64,000 bases of DNA, taken from contig RDEW01000043.1 in NCBI GenBank assembly GCA_011109175.1, forward strand, positions 392,746-456,745. The letters are read 5' to 3'. This document shows positions 11,141 to 23,678 of this stretch, in pieces. The stretch comes from Dicyema japonicum (lineage: Eukaryota; Dicyemida; Rhombozoa; Dicyemidae). How positions within the stretch are numbered: position 1 is the first letter of the stretch; every line of letters begins with the position of its first letter. Made by a program: the position numbers and the translations under genes. A model generated the notes under the pieces. It was not told the origin of the DNA and ran no database searches. It saw only the letters and a program-made list of their open reading frames with translations.

Positions 11141-11640
11141 TCTTGCGGGTAAATCTACAGTCCTCAAGTGGGACATCTGCCGCTGCAGCGAAATTCCACG
11201 CAAAGACCTTATAAACATGCTTAAACTGCAATGTATCACAGCTCTGGTGCTTTCTTTGACAGTTGTGGTCATCTGGTCCCCACCCCTTTAGACCAGTAAC
11301 CTCTTTGCCTACCGCCATTTTCTTGAGTTCACTCACAGATATAGCAGCACTGAATCTGCCACTGCAGAGCTCAGCCAAGTATGGCCAACCATTCCAGAGC
11401 ATTCGGGATAGCCTGCTACGTACCTGCAGGACTACCTTCCTCGCCCATTCTTTTGGGTCAGCTGCCACAACGCTCTCGGATATGGCAAGAATTATATTCT
11501 TACCATCAGGTAACGCAAGTGACCCTTTCCTTTTTTCCTTTCAACATTTTTACCAACTCGAGAGAGTTTTAACGCCACCGAATCGAAAGCACGTTGCATG
11601 TTTTTTTGAAAGTAAAAATATAGTAAAAGAAATATAAATT
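11140..11640 (-). pseudogene. Probable N-terminal region of an RLE-type LINE, second copy
   Basis: Minus-strand copy of the segment at 7025-7590, with a better frame: EGSLALPDGKNIILAI, DPKEWARKVVLQVRSRLSRM, and the insert-free reading CSGRFSAAISVSELKKMAV. The ORF of 112 codons (11130-11468) is open across the part that is broken in the other copy. Function unknown; it is assigned to the RLE-type LINE by association only. Confidence 0.5.
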
Positions 11641-11832
11641 TAGATTAGAAATATACAAACAGGAAGTAACTCACTCGAATAGAAATGGAGACACACAAAG
11701 AAACTTGGCTCCTTATTGGGAGATAGTGAAGATATCATACGGAGAAAAACCATGGCAAACGCGGTATTACACAAGCTGAGAACCTATGACTAAAACGGAA
11801 AGAGAATAACATAAAAAGGATAATGTTATAAG

Positions 11833-13671
11833 TAGGGCGAATTTTTTTTAACCTAAAAAATTAACTTTATTAACCTAAAAACTAAAAAAATTAACCCAAA
11901 AATTTAACTTTATAACTAAACAATAAAAACACTAAAACTTTTTGTTACACATACAAATTACATAATTTTCTAAAATTCCTGGTAGAAAATGTCTGTTGGA
12001 TTTAGAAAATTCTTATCTCGAGAAACATCGTTCAATCGAGCACGAAGAAGGCTGACAATTCATGAGTAATGAATACTCGGCAGGAGATATATGTGAATTA
12101 TTCATTTTTTTATGTTTGAAATATCATTTTTTGAAGCTTTTATTTATGTATTCTTTGATAAATTTGTTGTCATTTCCAAATTCCAACGTTTCTAAACAAT
12201 ATATGCCTGTTCAATTGTGAAGCGCGTACTCTTTCGTAATAATATCTCCAAAAGCGACATCATTCGGAAACCTGGAATGTTCGAATAGCTTCGGATAAGG
12301 TCACATAGACTGCTAACTAACACGTGGTTTTTGAGACTTTCTTTAGCTGTTCGAACTAGATATCCATCATCCGCGAATGATTCGAAAATATTTTGAACTC
12401 CGATCAGATTTTCTGAATAGTATGTAGCGGCCTTAAGCCAGGTCCCCCATCTTGTCAAATGCACATGAGGTGGGATGGCGATGTTTTTGTCTTTGAATAT
12501 TAGTTTTCTTCTATTGTTCTTGTTAATTGCTGCTTGTACAGTAGCTATCATCAAATCAATTTCCGGATAAGAGTCTCTTATTTTCTCACAACAATTGTGT
12601 AATAGATGAACGCACATGTGACATGGAATAACTTGGGGTAAAGATTTTTAAGTATTTTGCCAGCTAAAACATAAAATTTTACCTGATTTCATATAATTTG
12701 CAGCATCCGAAATTAACAAAAGGAAATTTTCCCTTTGAACCAAATTATTTCCAAGTGCATCATCGATTATCTGAGTAATGATGTTCTTGTTAGGAGCAGA
12801 TTCTATCGCCTTAAACGATAACAGATATGTTGTTTCAGGAGAATTAAACGATCCAATCATCACAGCAACGTATCTTTGGCCCCGGATTTTTGTTTCATCC
12901 GTAATAGCAAAAACTTTTTGATTGCTACAAAATAAAGTAAATTTTTATACACAAGTTTTTGTTGAATTAACAATTTTTGATTCATTATGATTTGACACAG
13001 CTTCTGGCTTTTGATGGTGAGGGAACTCCTACAGAGCCTCAGTAAAACAATTCTCTAAGCCACGGCATAGATAGTTTGTTTAGTGGAATATCAGATTTTA
13101 TAAATGTTCTGGTTACTTGTAGAGCCCAATCATCATTTTTGGAATATTGGTCAATGTGTGTTTGATGCGATTCGGTCAGATAATCTACAAAAAATAATCG
13201 TTATTTTGCAAAACTCATTGAATTATGATGTTTTTGTTAGGCTCGATGGGAACTTACAAAATGCCTTTTCTCGCATTTTATATTACACAAACAGAGTCGA
13301 CAATATAGCGCACCATCCTCAAAATCATAAATTCTTTAGGATAATCCTTTACAATGGCCTTAGCTTTAATTTGGTACAATTTTGCTATCTTAGGCATGTC
13401 AACCGAAAATTTTAGTGGCAAATATATTATTAATAGTTAATTTAAAAAATTAATACATTAAATCAAAAATTATAAGGTTAAAATAATTTTAATTATAATT
13501 TTAAATTTTAACTTTTTAACCTAATAATTTTGTTTAATATACATTTATTTATAATAAAATATAGTTAAAAATCATTAATGATTATTTTTTTACTATTATT
13601 AATATAGTAAAAATTTTAATAAAGGAAGTTTCTATTATTAAATTTTAACTTTTTTAACTTAGTTCTCCCTA
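11833..13671 (-). mobile_element. Complete-length hAT transposon, inactive
   Basis: Both ends can be seen. The left end starts TAGGGCGAATTTTT and the right end, read on the other strand, starts TAGGGAGAACTAAG. The element is flanked by a perfect 8-bp duplication GTTATAAG (11825-11832 and 13672-13679). Size 1839 bp. It carries a minus-strand transposase remnant (12192-13395). An 8-bp duplication and TAGGG-type ends are typical of hAT. It lies between two Jockey-like LINE fragments. Confidence 0.9.
12192..13395 (-). pseudogene. hAT transposase, broken
   Basis: Order on the minus strand: a BED-like Cys pair region (ALYCRLCLCNIKC, about 13290), TRTFIKSDIPLNKLSMPWLR (about 13090), the LLISDAANYMKSG segment carrying a catalytic-type Asp, then HLLHNCCEKIRDSYPEID and HLTRWGTWLKAATYYSENL (12420-12600). 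The RWGTW block is characteristic of a hAT subgroup with a CGG-repeat-binding-protein-like N-terminus. At least four frameshifts or stops are present. The C-terminal dimerisation part is not clear. Confidence 0.75.
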
Positions 13672-13689
13672 GTTATAAGACACCTTTAA

Positions 13690-14705
13690 CTCCCCAAACC
13701 ACATCGAGGACAGTAACTTATATCCGTGGACATCACAAAAGCGTTCGACTCAGTCCCAGGAAACTCTTAACAAAGAAAATATTTGAAACCAACATCCATC
13801 CGAACCTGAAACTTTGGCTTGGAAACTTCCTAAATGGAAGACGAGCACAAGTACTCTGCAACAACATCAAATCAAGATCTCGCTATTTCCCAAATGGAGT
13901 CCCTTAAGGATCCCCACTATCGCCAGCCTTTTTCAATCTCTACATAAACAACATGCCACAAACCTGTAATAAAAGCTGCCTAATCCTTTTTTATGCCGAC
14001 GATATTATTCTTGCCTCCAAGGACAGAACTATTCAATCAACGACTCAGTCCGCTCAAGAAATGCTTGACAAGTTGGAACTATGGCTGTCGAAGCGGAGAC
14101 TCGACGCATCAGCAACAAAGTCTTCTGTCACACTGTTTACCACTTACAAAAAACAGCTCTGTGTCGAACCAAAAATCTTTATGAAGAACGAGGCTATTTC
14201 TATTAACAAAACACCGAAGATTCTGGGAGTCACCTTCGATCAGGGACTCACCTTTATCCGACATGTTGAGAACATTGCAACTTCAGCTCTGAGGAAAATG
14301 AGAATTTTAAAAGCGCTCTCAAAAACACTTAGAGACCAAATTGGTGGCCTTGCCACGATTCATGAACAATTTATCCAACCCACGATGACGTATGCAAGTC
14401 CTTCGTGGGCAATGCAGATTTCACGATCCTTCTCATTGAAACTATCCGCAATCGAGGAAAACGCAGTAAGGATAATTGGACCAGAACACAATATCCAGCC
14501 CATTGAAAATTTCTTAATCAAATTACAACTGAAACTCTTAAAAAAAGTCTAGTTTACCGAGCTGCCCTCTATTCCATACACTATCGAAATATCTACAATC
14601 ATACAGAAATTTTGAGCCGATGCCATGTCCAATGAAAAAAGCTGTTCAGGATTTTCGACCCTACCGGACTCGTCCTCTCCCTTGTCGGTCTGGGATTACT
14701 TAGTT
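13690..14705 (+). pseudogene. Jockey-like LINE, RT catalytic core and thumb
   Basis: The plus-strand reading gives ISVDITKAFDSVPRK (about 13720), NFLNGRRAQVLCNNI, NGVP.GSPLSPAFFNLYINN with one stop at about 13905, then an open frame of 199 codons (13953-14552) with LILFYADDIILASKD (catalytic YADD), KTPKILGVTFDQGLTF and QFIQPTMTYASPSWA. It ends near 14705 in a degenerate tail. It belongs with the 2A-bearing copy at 62346-64000. Confidence 0.85.
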
Positions 14706-14769
14706 AAGAACCTTTTATTTCTTTCTATTTGACCCACTGATCTTGGAGGTAATAACAATATTTGTTATG

Positions 14770-17004
14770 TGTCACTCCTTTCCTGATTAACTTGCGGAGA
14801 CCAATTGTTAAATTCTCCAGATTTTTTCTAAACCAAGTCCAAGTTCCAGATTATTTTCTGACACAAAATATCTATGTCATCTGCATATATAATCTCCATC
14901 GGCTTGCATCCTTCACATTTTGTTCTAAGAGCTCTCAATGCCGCTTCCAGGTATACGACGAATAGAACCGGAGATAGAAAGTCCCTCTGAGGTATTCCAA
15001 CTGTTGTCCCGAAAGGCTTCGATGTTGTGTTCCCAACTTGTACAGTTAATTCAGTGTTTGATAATAGGAAACGGACAAGTCTTGTGTTATCCTCATCAAG
15101 AAAACTTTTATGTTGACAGTGTCAAACGCACTGGACATGTCCACTCCCAAAATCTTAAAATTACTCCTGTATCGTTGACACATAGCACATATCCACCTGT
15201 GGCACCAAACAACATCTGCGGTCGAGCGTCCCCTTCTGAACCCACTCTCTCCTGGCGACAAAAATTCATAAACATCAGAAGATATCCGACTAAGGGTTAT
15301 CGAGATAGTATCTATCTCAATGATCCCAGTAATATCACAGGTCTTAGATTTTTATCGGTCCCTTGCTCTTTCCTGGTTTATGCTGAGGAATCAAAATTCC
15401 ATCACCAAGTTTTAAGGGGAATACGTCTCAAATATCTTATTGAAAATCTTTGTAATGAGGGTTGTCAGTTCGCCTGGTGCATACATAATCATTTCTCCAT
15501 ATATGTTGTCTGGTCCCACTGCCCTGTTGTTGTTTAATTTAATGATTGTCAAGTTAGTTTCCTTTGTAGAGATCGGTAGATTCAGGCTTCTTGGTGACTT
15601 CTCAAATGGCTCCACATATGAAGTTTCATTTTCATTCAAAAGTCCTGAAAAATGTTCGGCAATAATCTCAGTTTTTCTTTATTATCCAATACATTTCTTC
15701 CTCGACTGTCGTGAATACAAATATTCGTAGGTTGAACTCCCCTCTGCAAAAGGCGAACTGCTCGAAACATTTGCGTTCCGTATCCCAACTTCTCAATTTC
15801 ACTGACACGTTCGTCAATTTTCTTGACATAAATTTCCTTCTTCCTCCTTCTAATCTCCTTGACAATACGATTTCTTTCTTTTCTTAACTCGTTGTAAGTA
15901 TCATTATTTGTACACGATTCCATTCTCAGCCGCAATTTTTTGTTTGTTTAATTGATAATGATCCAATTTCGTGATCGAAGACCCCTTTAAATCCTGCCCG
16001 CCTTTTTTCCCCAAGCACGTCAAAACTCGCTTTCTTTATTCCATAACAGTAGCATTCCGAATCATCTCTGGGGGATTTTCCATATTTATGTTCACAATCT
16101 CTTTCTTAATTGCCATACAATAATCTTCACGCGTCTCCTTACATAAGCATAATTTTTCCACAATAAAACGATCCAGATAAGCTCTCTTCTTTCTAGCTCC
16201 ATCTTTTCCGAAATATCTTTTCATTCTGAAACGTGCAACCAGCAGTTTATGATCACTATAAGTGATGGTGCCTCCATAGCTGCGGGAGTCTGTTAATAAA
16301 GCACGAAGAGATCTTTTACATATAACATAATCAATCTGCTTGTATATCAAGACATAGTCACCATTTCCATCCATTCTGAGTCCAGTCCACGTAGTCTTAT
16401 GCCTCGCATTGTGGTCGAATGCAGAATTACAAATGAAGTAGTCAGACATGTTACAAAATTGCGCAAGCGATTCTCCTGACATATTCCTCCTCCCCCTGGC
16501 ATGTCTACCCATACAGGGTTCTCTCCGTGGACAGTGTCCCACTATAGCATTCCAATCACCACACAAAAAAGTCATAACTTTAAGATCAGAGATGGTATCC
16601 GTTAATAAGATAATAAAACAGATCAAGTTCATCGGGATTTGTAGAAACCCTCGCCATTGTGGGCACTTAGACATTAATTATGGATATAAAGGAATTATCA
16701 GTCCTCCCACTCTTAATCTGGAGTACTGCTATTCTGTCATTCACCCTCCACACTCTGTGGATTCTCCATCAAGACACTGATGTATAGCAAAGCCAAGTTC
16801 GTAGTGGTTGCATTTGGAGTCTAGTAGTATAAGTCTAAACTCTCCGTAATTCTCCTCAACTGCATCCTTCACTTTAGTCTCCTGTATACTGCATATAGTG
16901 ACCTTATGTGATATAAAGTCACTTATTAAATCCTCCTTTTTATGTTTTTCTTTCAATCCTCGGACGTTCTCGGACGTTGAATGACGCCAGTGTGAAGAGA
17001 TCAT
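14770..17004 (-). pseudogene. RTE-like LINE, endonuclease plus RT, 2.2 kb
   Basis: Longest APE-type RTE-like copy in the window, on the minus strand. Endonuclease: RHSTSENVRGLKEKH and SIQETKVKD (16740-17000), then FLCGDWNAIVGH, YKQIDYVIC and SDHKLLVARF (16250-16570). Linker with FRAVRLLQRGVQPTNI (about 15760), KLNNNRAVGPDNIYGEMI (about 15530). RT: ESGFRRGRSTADVV and LGVDMSSAFDTV (15130-15250), and YADDID at about 14880. The C-terminal tail with the GRPR motif is absent. Frames change about five times. Confidence 0.85.
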
Positions 17005-17559
17005 TCGTCATGCGTGAAATAGACATAATAATTCAAGAACCACGTCACCAGTCAACCAAAAAGAATGTACTTTTCTAAAAAAAATATTTACTGATATATT
17101 TTTTAATTGTATTTAATTTTTTATAGATGTGTGATAAAAAAGTAAAACAACGTATATATTGGATGAATACTTAAAATTTGGAGTAATATCCTACGAGCAT
17201 AACAAATAACTTTTCATGTGTCTTATGTTTAAGAAGGTTTTTACAAATGAAGGAATGAAACCCACAAGAATGTCAAATCATCTAAAGATTTTTCATCCTG
17301 AGAAACTTGATGCAGATGTTAATTAGTTTCTGAAATATAATTATGAAAATCGTCTCATAATTAATCAAATATTTACCAAAAATTCGAAGATGCTTGAAAA
17401 AGGCCTATTATCATAATACAAGATATCCCAATTGATAGCAAAATCAAGAAAACCTCATACTATTGGAGAGTCCTTAATATAACTGTCAAGGAAATATTTG
17501 ATTTAATGTTGATTGTGATTCTGATCAAATAAGTTAATAAATTCCTCTCAGCAATTGTT

Positions 17560-18230
17560 CTGTCTCCTCCAGAATTGATGAAATGCAAAAAATCGTTTGG
17601 AGCGAAGCTCGTCGCGAATGGTGTGAAACTGGTTTGGATATGCCGAACGATCCTTCAAGGTAACGTGACTGGGATGATATCTACTCCAAGAAAATCTTCG
17701 ACGTGCTAAAGTCTGAGGCCAACCAGCATCGTCTTGCATGCCTCGTGTTCGCCGCCAACCATGGGAGCGGAACGTGGCTGGATGCACTCCCTTGTTCCTC
17801 CCTGGGACCCTTTTGGACGATGATTGTATTCGGATTGGGATCGCACAACGCCTGGGAGTTGATGTTTGCGTCGAACACCAATGTCGTTGTTGAGGGATCG
17901 TCGATGCCAAAGGGCTTCACTCCCTCTCGTGCAAAAGGAGTGCGGGCAGAGCACCCCGCCATGCTGCTATGAACAACATTGTCTTGCAAGCTCTTGAAGC
18001 GACAGGCTTCCCGGCAATACTGGAGCCTGTGGGATTGACCGCGGAGATGGGAAAAGACCGGATGAGGTTAACTATCTTTCCGTTCACTGAGGGAAAATCG
18101 CGCCGTCGTGACTGCGAAGGTCCGTCACTCGACCGATACGTGCTTGTGCGAGGACGTGGGAGGAGCATCGGGCCAAGATGAGGTCCCTGCTAGAGCGTGC
18201 TGGTATCACGTGATTAGTTAGTTTGTGTGA
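17560..18230 (+). pseudogene. RLE-type LINE (family of 20480-23093), C-terminal fragment
   Basis: Matches the C-terminal quarter of the element at 20480-23093: SEANQHRLACLVFAA versus KEANQHRLACLVSAS, the CCHC region around HSLSCKRSAGRAPRHAA, and ALEATGFPAILEPVGL. The restriction-like-endonuclease motif region (RPDG...WDATC in the good copy) is corrupted here (GKDRMRLTIFPFTEGKS). Frames shift three or more times. The pogo-like element starts 70 bp after it. Confidence 0.8.
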
Positions 18231-18298
18231 CCGTGGTTTCTGGTGTTGTTGTTATTGTTATGTGTGGGCCGAGGCCACATACTGGCCGTGACATACTA

Positions 18299-19635
18299 CA
18301 GTCCGACCGAATTGGGGCACCAAGTGCCCCAAAAAGCGGGGGTGCCCCAAAAACAGGGGTTTAATAAAACAGAGATTTTAAACATCACAAATCAATTTTA
18401 GAAAAATAATCAGTTAATTTATCCCTAGTTATCCTTTTACTTCTTACATTTTTCATAAAATTAAGTCGAAATTTCAGGAGATATGTAAAAAATTTTCTTC
18501 TCTAACTGATTAAGAGAATCTTGCGTTTCTCTTAGAATTGTTTCCATGTTATTTTTCTTTTTTTTTCGTTGTAAATATTATCAACGAATTCGTCACTTTC
18601 CCAATTCAATGTTTCGTCTACGGCATTGTTGATCATTTCTTCTGTAATGGTATCTTCAATTTTTACGGAATCAGGAATCTTTTCAATTTGATTCCAACAA
18701 TTAAATATTAAACTGGATCAAGTTTTTCCCAGCTTTTAGAAATTAGCAGAATTACATGACGAAGGTTTATTTTGTTTATCAACCGTTTGAATTCATCATA
18801 ATCCTCCTCAAAACACAAATACTGAATCAGATAATTTGAGTAATAATCTTTAAAGGTCTTGATAATTCCCATATCCAATGGTTGCAAATACGGTGTTGTA
18901 TTTTTTTGGCAAAAATAAAAACTCAATATTTGAGCATTCAATAGTTTTATGACATCCCGCATTATCAAGCAATATTAATACTTTTCTGTTGATTGTATAA
19001 AATCTTTCATTTATTCGAGTCAACCAGCTCATAAAAATATTTCCAGTCATCCAGCATTTTAAATCTGTCAAGCCAGCCGTTTGAAGCTTTGAAAGTATCA
19101 AATCCAATTTTTGAAGCCGTATATAAGGCAATTTTCTTTATGAAAGGACCTGATATTGGAACCTTATCTTCCCGTAGTTTATGAAATATTTCAAAAACTT
19201 GATTATCGAATTTAGATTTCTCACAATAAGGCATAGTTTCCTCATCCGTGTTTATAGTACCTTGTTCAAGAAAAGGTACAATTGTTTTTTTATTCGCGAA
19301 ATCATGCCTTTACTAATTTTGTATTTTTTAATTATCTGTCTTTCAGATAATTTGTTCTTCAATATCAATTTAGCAATCGTTAATTTTGTTTCGTAGTTGA
19401 TAACCATTCACAACAGAAAATGTAAATAAACGTGTAAATTAAAATTATATATTTATTAATAAAATATAATTTTATTTACTTATAATTTCATTCCCCACAA
19501 TTTTATAGTGCCCCAAAATTTCCATATTTTTTATCGATTTTCCATTTTACTCTGCAAAATGTTGGCCAATAAAAAAATGCCCCAAAATGCGGGGTGCCCC
19601 ACCCCTGGGGTCTGCCCCAATTCGGGGTCTGACTG
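18299..19635 (-). mobile_element. pogo/Tigger-like transposon with complete ends
   Basis: Terminal inverted repeats: the left end reads CAGTCCGACCGAATTGGGGC and the right end, on the other strand, CAGTCAGACCCCGAATTGGG. TA dinucleotides flank both ends (18297-18298, 19636-19637), as expected for Tc1/mariner-pogo insertion. Inside each end are further GGGGCAC/GTGCCCC blocks, unusually GC-rich for this AT-rich window. Length 1337 bp. It carries a minus-strand transposase remnant. Confidence 0.9.
18700..19407 (-). pseudogene. pogo/Tigger-like transposase, frame-broken
   Basis: Starts at ATG 19407 with a helix-turn-helix: TKLTIAKLILKNK and RQIIKKYKISKGMISRIKKQ. After a frameshift comes the CENP-B type second helix region FDTFKASNGWLDRF (about 19090), then the DDE domain: MTGNIFMSWLTRINERF, VLILLDNAGCHKT with the second catalytic Asp (about 18960), and TTPYLQPLDMGIIKTFK with the third (about 18860). 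Three reading frames are used, so it is not functional as read. Small introns were considered but do not repair the breaks. Confidence 0.85.
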
Positions 19636-19639
19636 TATA

Positions 19640-20479
19640 TATAAGTTTTATTTTTTATTATTAATAATCTATTTTAATGAAATGTTTTCTGAAAAAATTT
19701 TTTTTTTCGTATTTTGAGCATTTGACCTCGCAGCTCAGGACTGTGATATGTAATATTTTTATAATTTTAAGCGGGCCACACCTAAGTAGCAGCAGGCCGC
19801 CCTTGAAAACCACTTGTTAAGATCAACAAATTTTTCAATTCAGATTGATGAATCAACATGATATCATTGGATTATTATTAGTTTACGTACGTTATGTCAA
19901 TCAAAGTGATGTAATTCATGAATAATTTTTATTTTCTGAACACCTTCAACTCGACACTAAAGGCTCAACAATTTTTTAAAATTAAATCTTCTAAGAGGCG
20001 CTGAAATTTTGAAGCTTCAAAATTGTATCAAAATGGGGTGCTGACTTAAAAAAGGTTAAGAACCAATGTATTAGACAAAAATACTATTGACCTGATTATT
20101 GCAGCAGCTGGAGCATTGACTGTTTTTTTCTGATGATGAGATTGTTCACAAAAGCAGCCCTTCTGATAAGGAGTAGGTAGTGTTTCCATTACTTAGGCAG
20201 AACTTAATTTATTTAAGTAAGGCTTGTCATTCTTTACTTTTCGTTTGTGTGAGTTCCAGAAAACAATCCAGTAATTAAACACTGATGACGGCGTCAATCG
20301 TCAACTCCAAAGTATCGTAGATAAGTGGAACCTTCAACTGAATAGACAGCAGCGGGATTTGAACAGGAAACCGCATGATTTTAGTCCGGAACTTATTACA
20401 CTGAGACATGAGACTATTTGCCAGAGAATTTGTACTTGTAATAAAAATTGATTTATATAATATTTTTGACGTGTCTTTT
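19640..20479. other. AT-rich sequence with hAT end fragments
   Basis: Around 19755-19815, AATTTTAAGCGGGCC..GGCCGCCCTTGAAAACC resembles the right end of the hAT at 43340-45008. At 20030-20065, TTAAAAAAGGTTAAGAACC resembles another hAT terminus. No transposase remains. The rest shows nothing that I recognise. Confidence 0.5.
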
Positions 20480-23093
20480 CAGATGCCATTGATCACGCAC
20501 TGTCCTCTGACAGTTGGGAATCCTGGCTAAAACTTATATGCTTTGCACCTGTCGCACTCGGAATACCTACAACGGAATCTGAGGACAATAATAAAGAAAC
20601 AAACTCCCGACTCAACTTATCCGGGAAACTGAAACGAAACATAATGAATTTTAGCTGTCATAACATACACGCAATACTTGAACATCCACTTAATGTCAAT
20701 GAGGTCGAAACCTGAGGAGCATTCATCAAAGATGCCCCCAACAAACTAAAGGAGAGAGTAAACAGGAAACTTCTGGAAGGCGACGTGCGGGCAACCTTAC
20801 GAGTTATCACATCCGATGACACAGTATTGTCTTGTACTCCCGAGGTTCTAAATACCTTAATACTAAAGCATCCAGATGCACCGACTGACTATGAAAAGTT
20901 TTTGAATCCTGAAGGAACCCAGGAGATAATCATTACTGAATCCGAAGTGCGCCACGGAATAACTTCCTTCGCGGCTAGCAGCGGTGGAGGCTTGGAAGGG
21001 TTACGTCCTGGCCATATTAAGGACCTTACGTCCACTTACACCTCGGAAGCTGGACGCTGTCTTGTCAAATCAATTACGGACCTAATCAGAAAAATGGTTA
21101 ACGGCGACATCCCAAAATATGCCAGAGAATTGCTCTTCTCTGCAAGGCTACTTGCTTTCAAAAAACCCAACGGAGGAATCCGCCCCATTGCGGTCGGGAA
21201 CTATTTTAGAAGACTTGCAGCAAAAGTAGCATCGACCATGGTGAGCCGACAACTCGGAGAGGAGTTCTTTCCTAAACAAATGGGTGTTAGTATCCAGAAC
21301 GGATGTGAGGTTGCGGTTCATGCAGCAAGGCGTTTCTTCACACAGAAAAATATTTCAAATGAATGCATTGGAATCAAGTTGGACATAACGAATGCCTTTA
21401 ATTCTCTCAGAAGAGACGAAATTATGAAAACGTGTTGGAAGAGGGCTCCAAAGCTTTTCCCTCTTGTCAATCTATCCTATGGGGAAGATACGTCTTTGGT
21501 TTTTGAAAATGAAATTATTAAATCAAAAACGGGTGTACAAGGAGATCCGCTCGGACCTCTATTATTTGCCTTGACCATTGATGAGGTTGTGAGTCAATTG
21601 ATGCTCAGCTAAATCTCTGGTACCTCGATGATGCCACAATTGGAGGATCGTTCAAAGAAACATACAATTCATTACGTAAAGCGTTACCCGCTTTAAAACA
21701 TTTGGGCTTGGACATCAATGTTAACAAATCAGAGCTAATAAATGTCTCATATCCATACACCGACTTCCTCTCTATCAAGGAGTCTTTTAACGAACTGCTT
21801 CCTGGGATCCCGACTGTGCCAGTTGATAAATTATATTTCCTCGGATGCCCACTCAGCGAAGAAGAACTCAAGAACCATCTACTTTCCAAAAATGAAGAAT
21901 TAACACGCCTTGCGAAAAGATTGTCATGTCTCGACTCTCACACATCTTTCTTCCTGATGAGAAACAACATCGGACTACCCAAGCTTTTATATCTACTCCG
22001 ATGTTCACCCTGCTACGAACAATATGACATTCTACTTTCAATAGACAAGTCTCTCAAGCAAACAGTTGAGTCACTAATTAACGTCCGCTTCGACGAACTT
22101 GGTTGGAAACAATGTAAGCTTCCCTCTGGATTTGGGGGTGTCGGAATGAGATCGGCGCTGGAGGTTGCGTACCCGGCATACCTATCGTCTCTCTCAAGCT
22201 GCAGCCATTTGACACGGCAAGTCCTTCATAACACAATTGGACTTTGCTGGAATGAGTCATTTGACGAAGCTTGTCGGAAATGGAACGGGTCCGGACTCAA
22301 AATCCCCGAAGACACAACGAAGCAAAGAAATTGGGATGACATTGTCTGCTCCAAAATTTTGGAAGACCTTAAAAAAGAAGCAAATCAACATCGTCTGGCT
22401 TGTTTGGTGTCAGCTTCAAGTAGAGGGAGTGGAGCATGGCTTGGTGCAATACCTTGCCCAAACCTCGGGACCTTTTTGGACGACGATTCTTTGAGGATTG
22501 GAATCGGACAAAGGCTGGGACTAGACGTTTGCCAGGAGCACCGATGCCGATGCGGGAAAACAGTCGATGCGAAAGGATTGCACCCGCTGTCCTGCAGAAG
22601 AAGCGCCGGAAGGGGACCACGTCATGCTGCTCTGAATGATGTGATCGTCAGAGCTCTGAAGGCTTCAGGCTTCCCAGCACAGCTTGAACCAGTGGGTCTT
22701 GATCGAGGAGATGGGAAGAGACCTGACGGGATGACCCTTTTCCCCTTCACGTCTGGAAGATCTTTGGTCTGGGACGCAACTTGCATAGACACGTTCTCAA
22801 GCACGAACATTTTTAAATCGGTTCAGACACCTGGAGCAGCTGCTTCGACTGCGGAAAACCTAAAAATCAAGAAATATTCTTGCCTCGGGGATCGCTACCG
22901 ATTTACTCCTGTTGCGACCGAATCATCGGGAGCCGTTGGTCCAATGACGGCTGAATTCTTGCAAGAACTCGGAGGATTGCTTGCCAGAAAGAAAAGGGAT
23001 CAACGAGAAGGGTTATGGCTAAGACAAAAGATCGGAATAGCCATACTCCGAGGGAACTCGTTCGCAATCCACGCAGCAGGCTTCCTCAACTGA
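20480..23093 (+). pseudogene. RLE-type non-LTR retrotransposon, nearly intact ORF
   Basis: About 870 codons are open apart from one stop (TGA near 20715) and one single-base frameshift near 21600. N-terminal part (from about 20485) LSSDSWESWLKLICFAP. RT motifs: GGGLEGLRPGHIKDL, LLAFKKPNGGIRPIAVGN, IGIKLDITNAFNSLRR, TGVQGDPLGPLLFAL, and YLDDATIGG with the catalytic YLDD at about 21624. C-terminus: knuckle CRCG...LHPLSC, then PDG...WDATCIDTFS, a PD-(D/E)XK-type restriction-like endonuclease, ending FAIHAAGFLN. Only Asn-Leu-Trp precedes YLDD on the far side of the frameshift, so very little is lost. It is 5'-truncated and starts next to TTTTCAG. Confidence 0.88.
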
Positions 23094-23678
23094 CATTTGT
23101 TTAATTGTTAAAAAATATTTTTGACTAAAAATTGGTTGCTTCAAATAAATTTATAAGCCGGATGTTTCAACTGCGAGCGGAACGAACTGAACATCCTCAC
23201 GTAGGACCGCTTTTTTTGCCCATTTTAACTTCTATGCCTTCTCAGCGGCCGAACAGGCCAAAACAGTCGATTTGGTCACTACATCCGCACGGATGCGGCA
23301 CACAGACTTTTAATCCGAGTTGTAATTAGATCCCATTCATCATCCAGAAAGGCACCCAAGACTCCATTAAGAATGGCGTTAAGCCAGGCACTGATCTCAG
23401 AAGAAACTCACGACAACTAACAGGCACTACGATGTTGATTAGATGACACCGGTAGATCTTCAAAAGACTTCCGCCATTGAGAGTTCAGGTCTCAAAATCA
23501 TGAGAACCATGGTAGCAATAACAATGATAATCTTAAAATCAATATTAGTGAATTATCTTAATCAGACTAACAATAATAGGAATTGATTTAATTAAATATT
23601 ATTAACAAATCAATATAAAATTGTTACAATTCAGTCAATATTGTAAACACGTGAATTTACACAATAAAAATACCAGAT
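23094..23678. other. No recognised feature; 3' flank of ARID2-like gene
   Basis: This is the region between the retrotransposon's end and the ARID2-like stop codon. It is AT-rich toward 23520-23680, where the ARID2-like 3' UTR must lie; no AATAAA on the minus strand stands out. Nothing else was recognised. Confidence 0.5.

Noticed and set aside
17548-18181. Several overlapping ORFs of 70-120 codons on both strands
   Set aside because: All are shadows of the decayed RLE-type LINE C-terminus on the plus strand.
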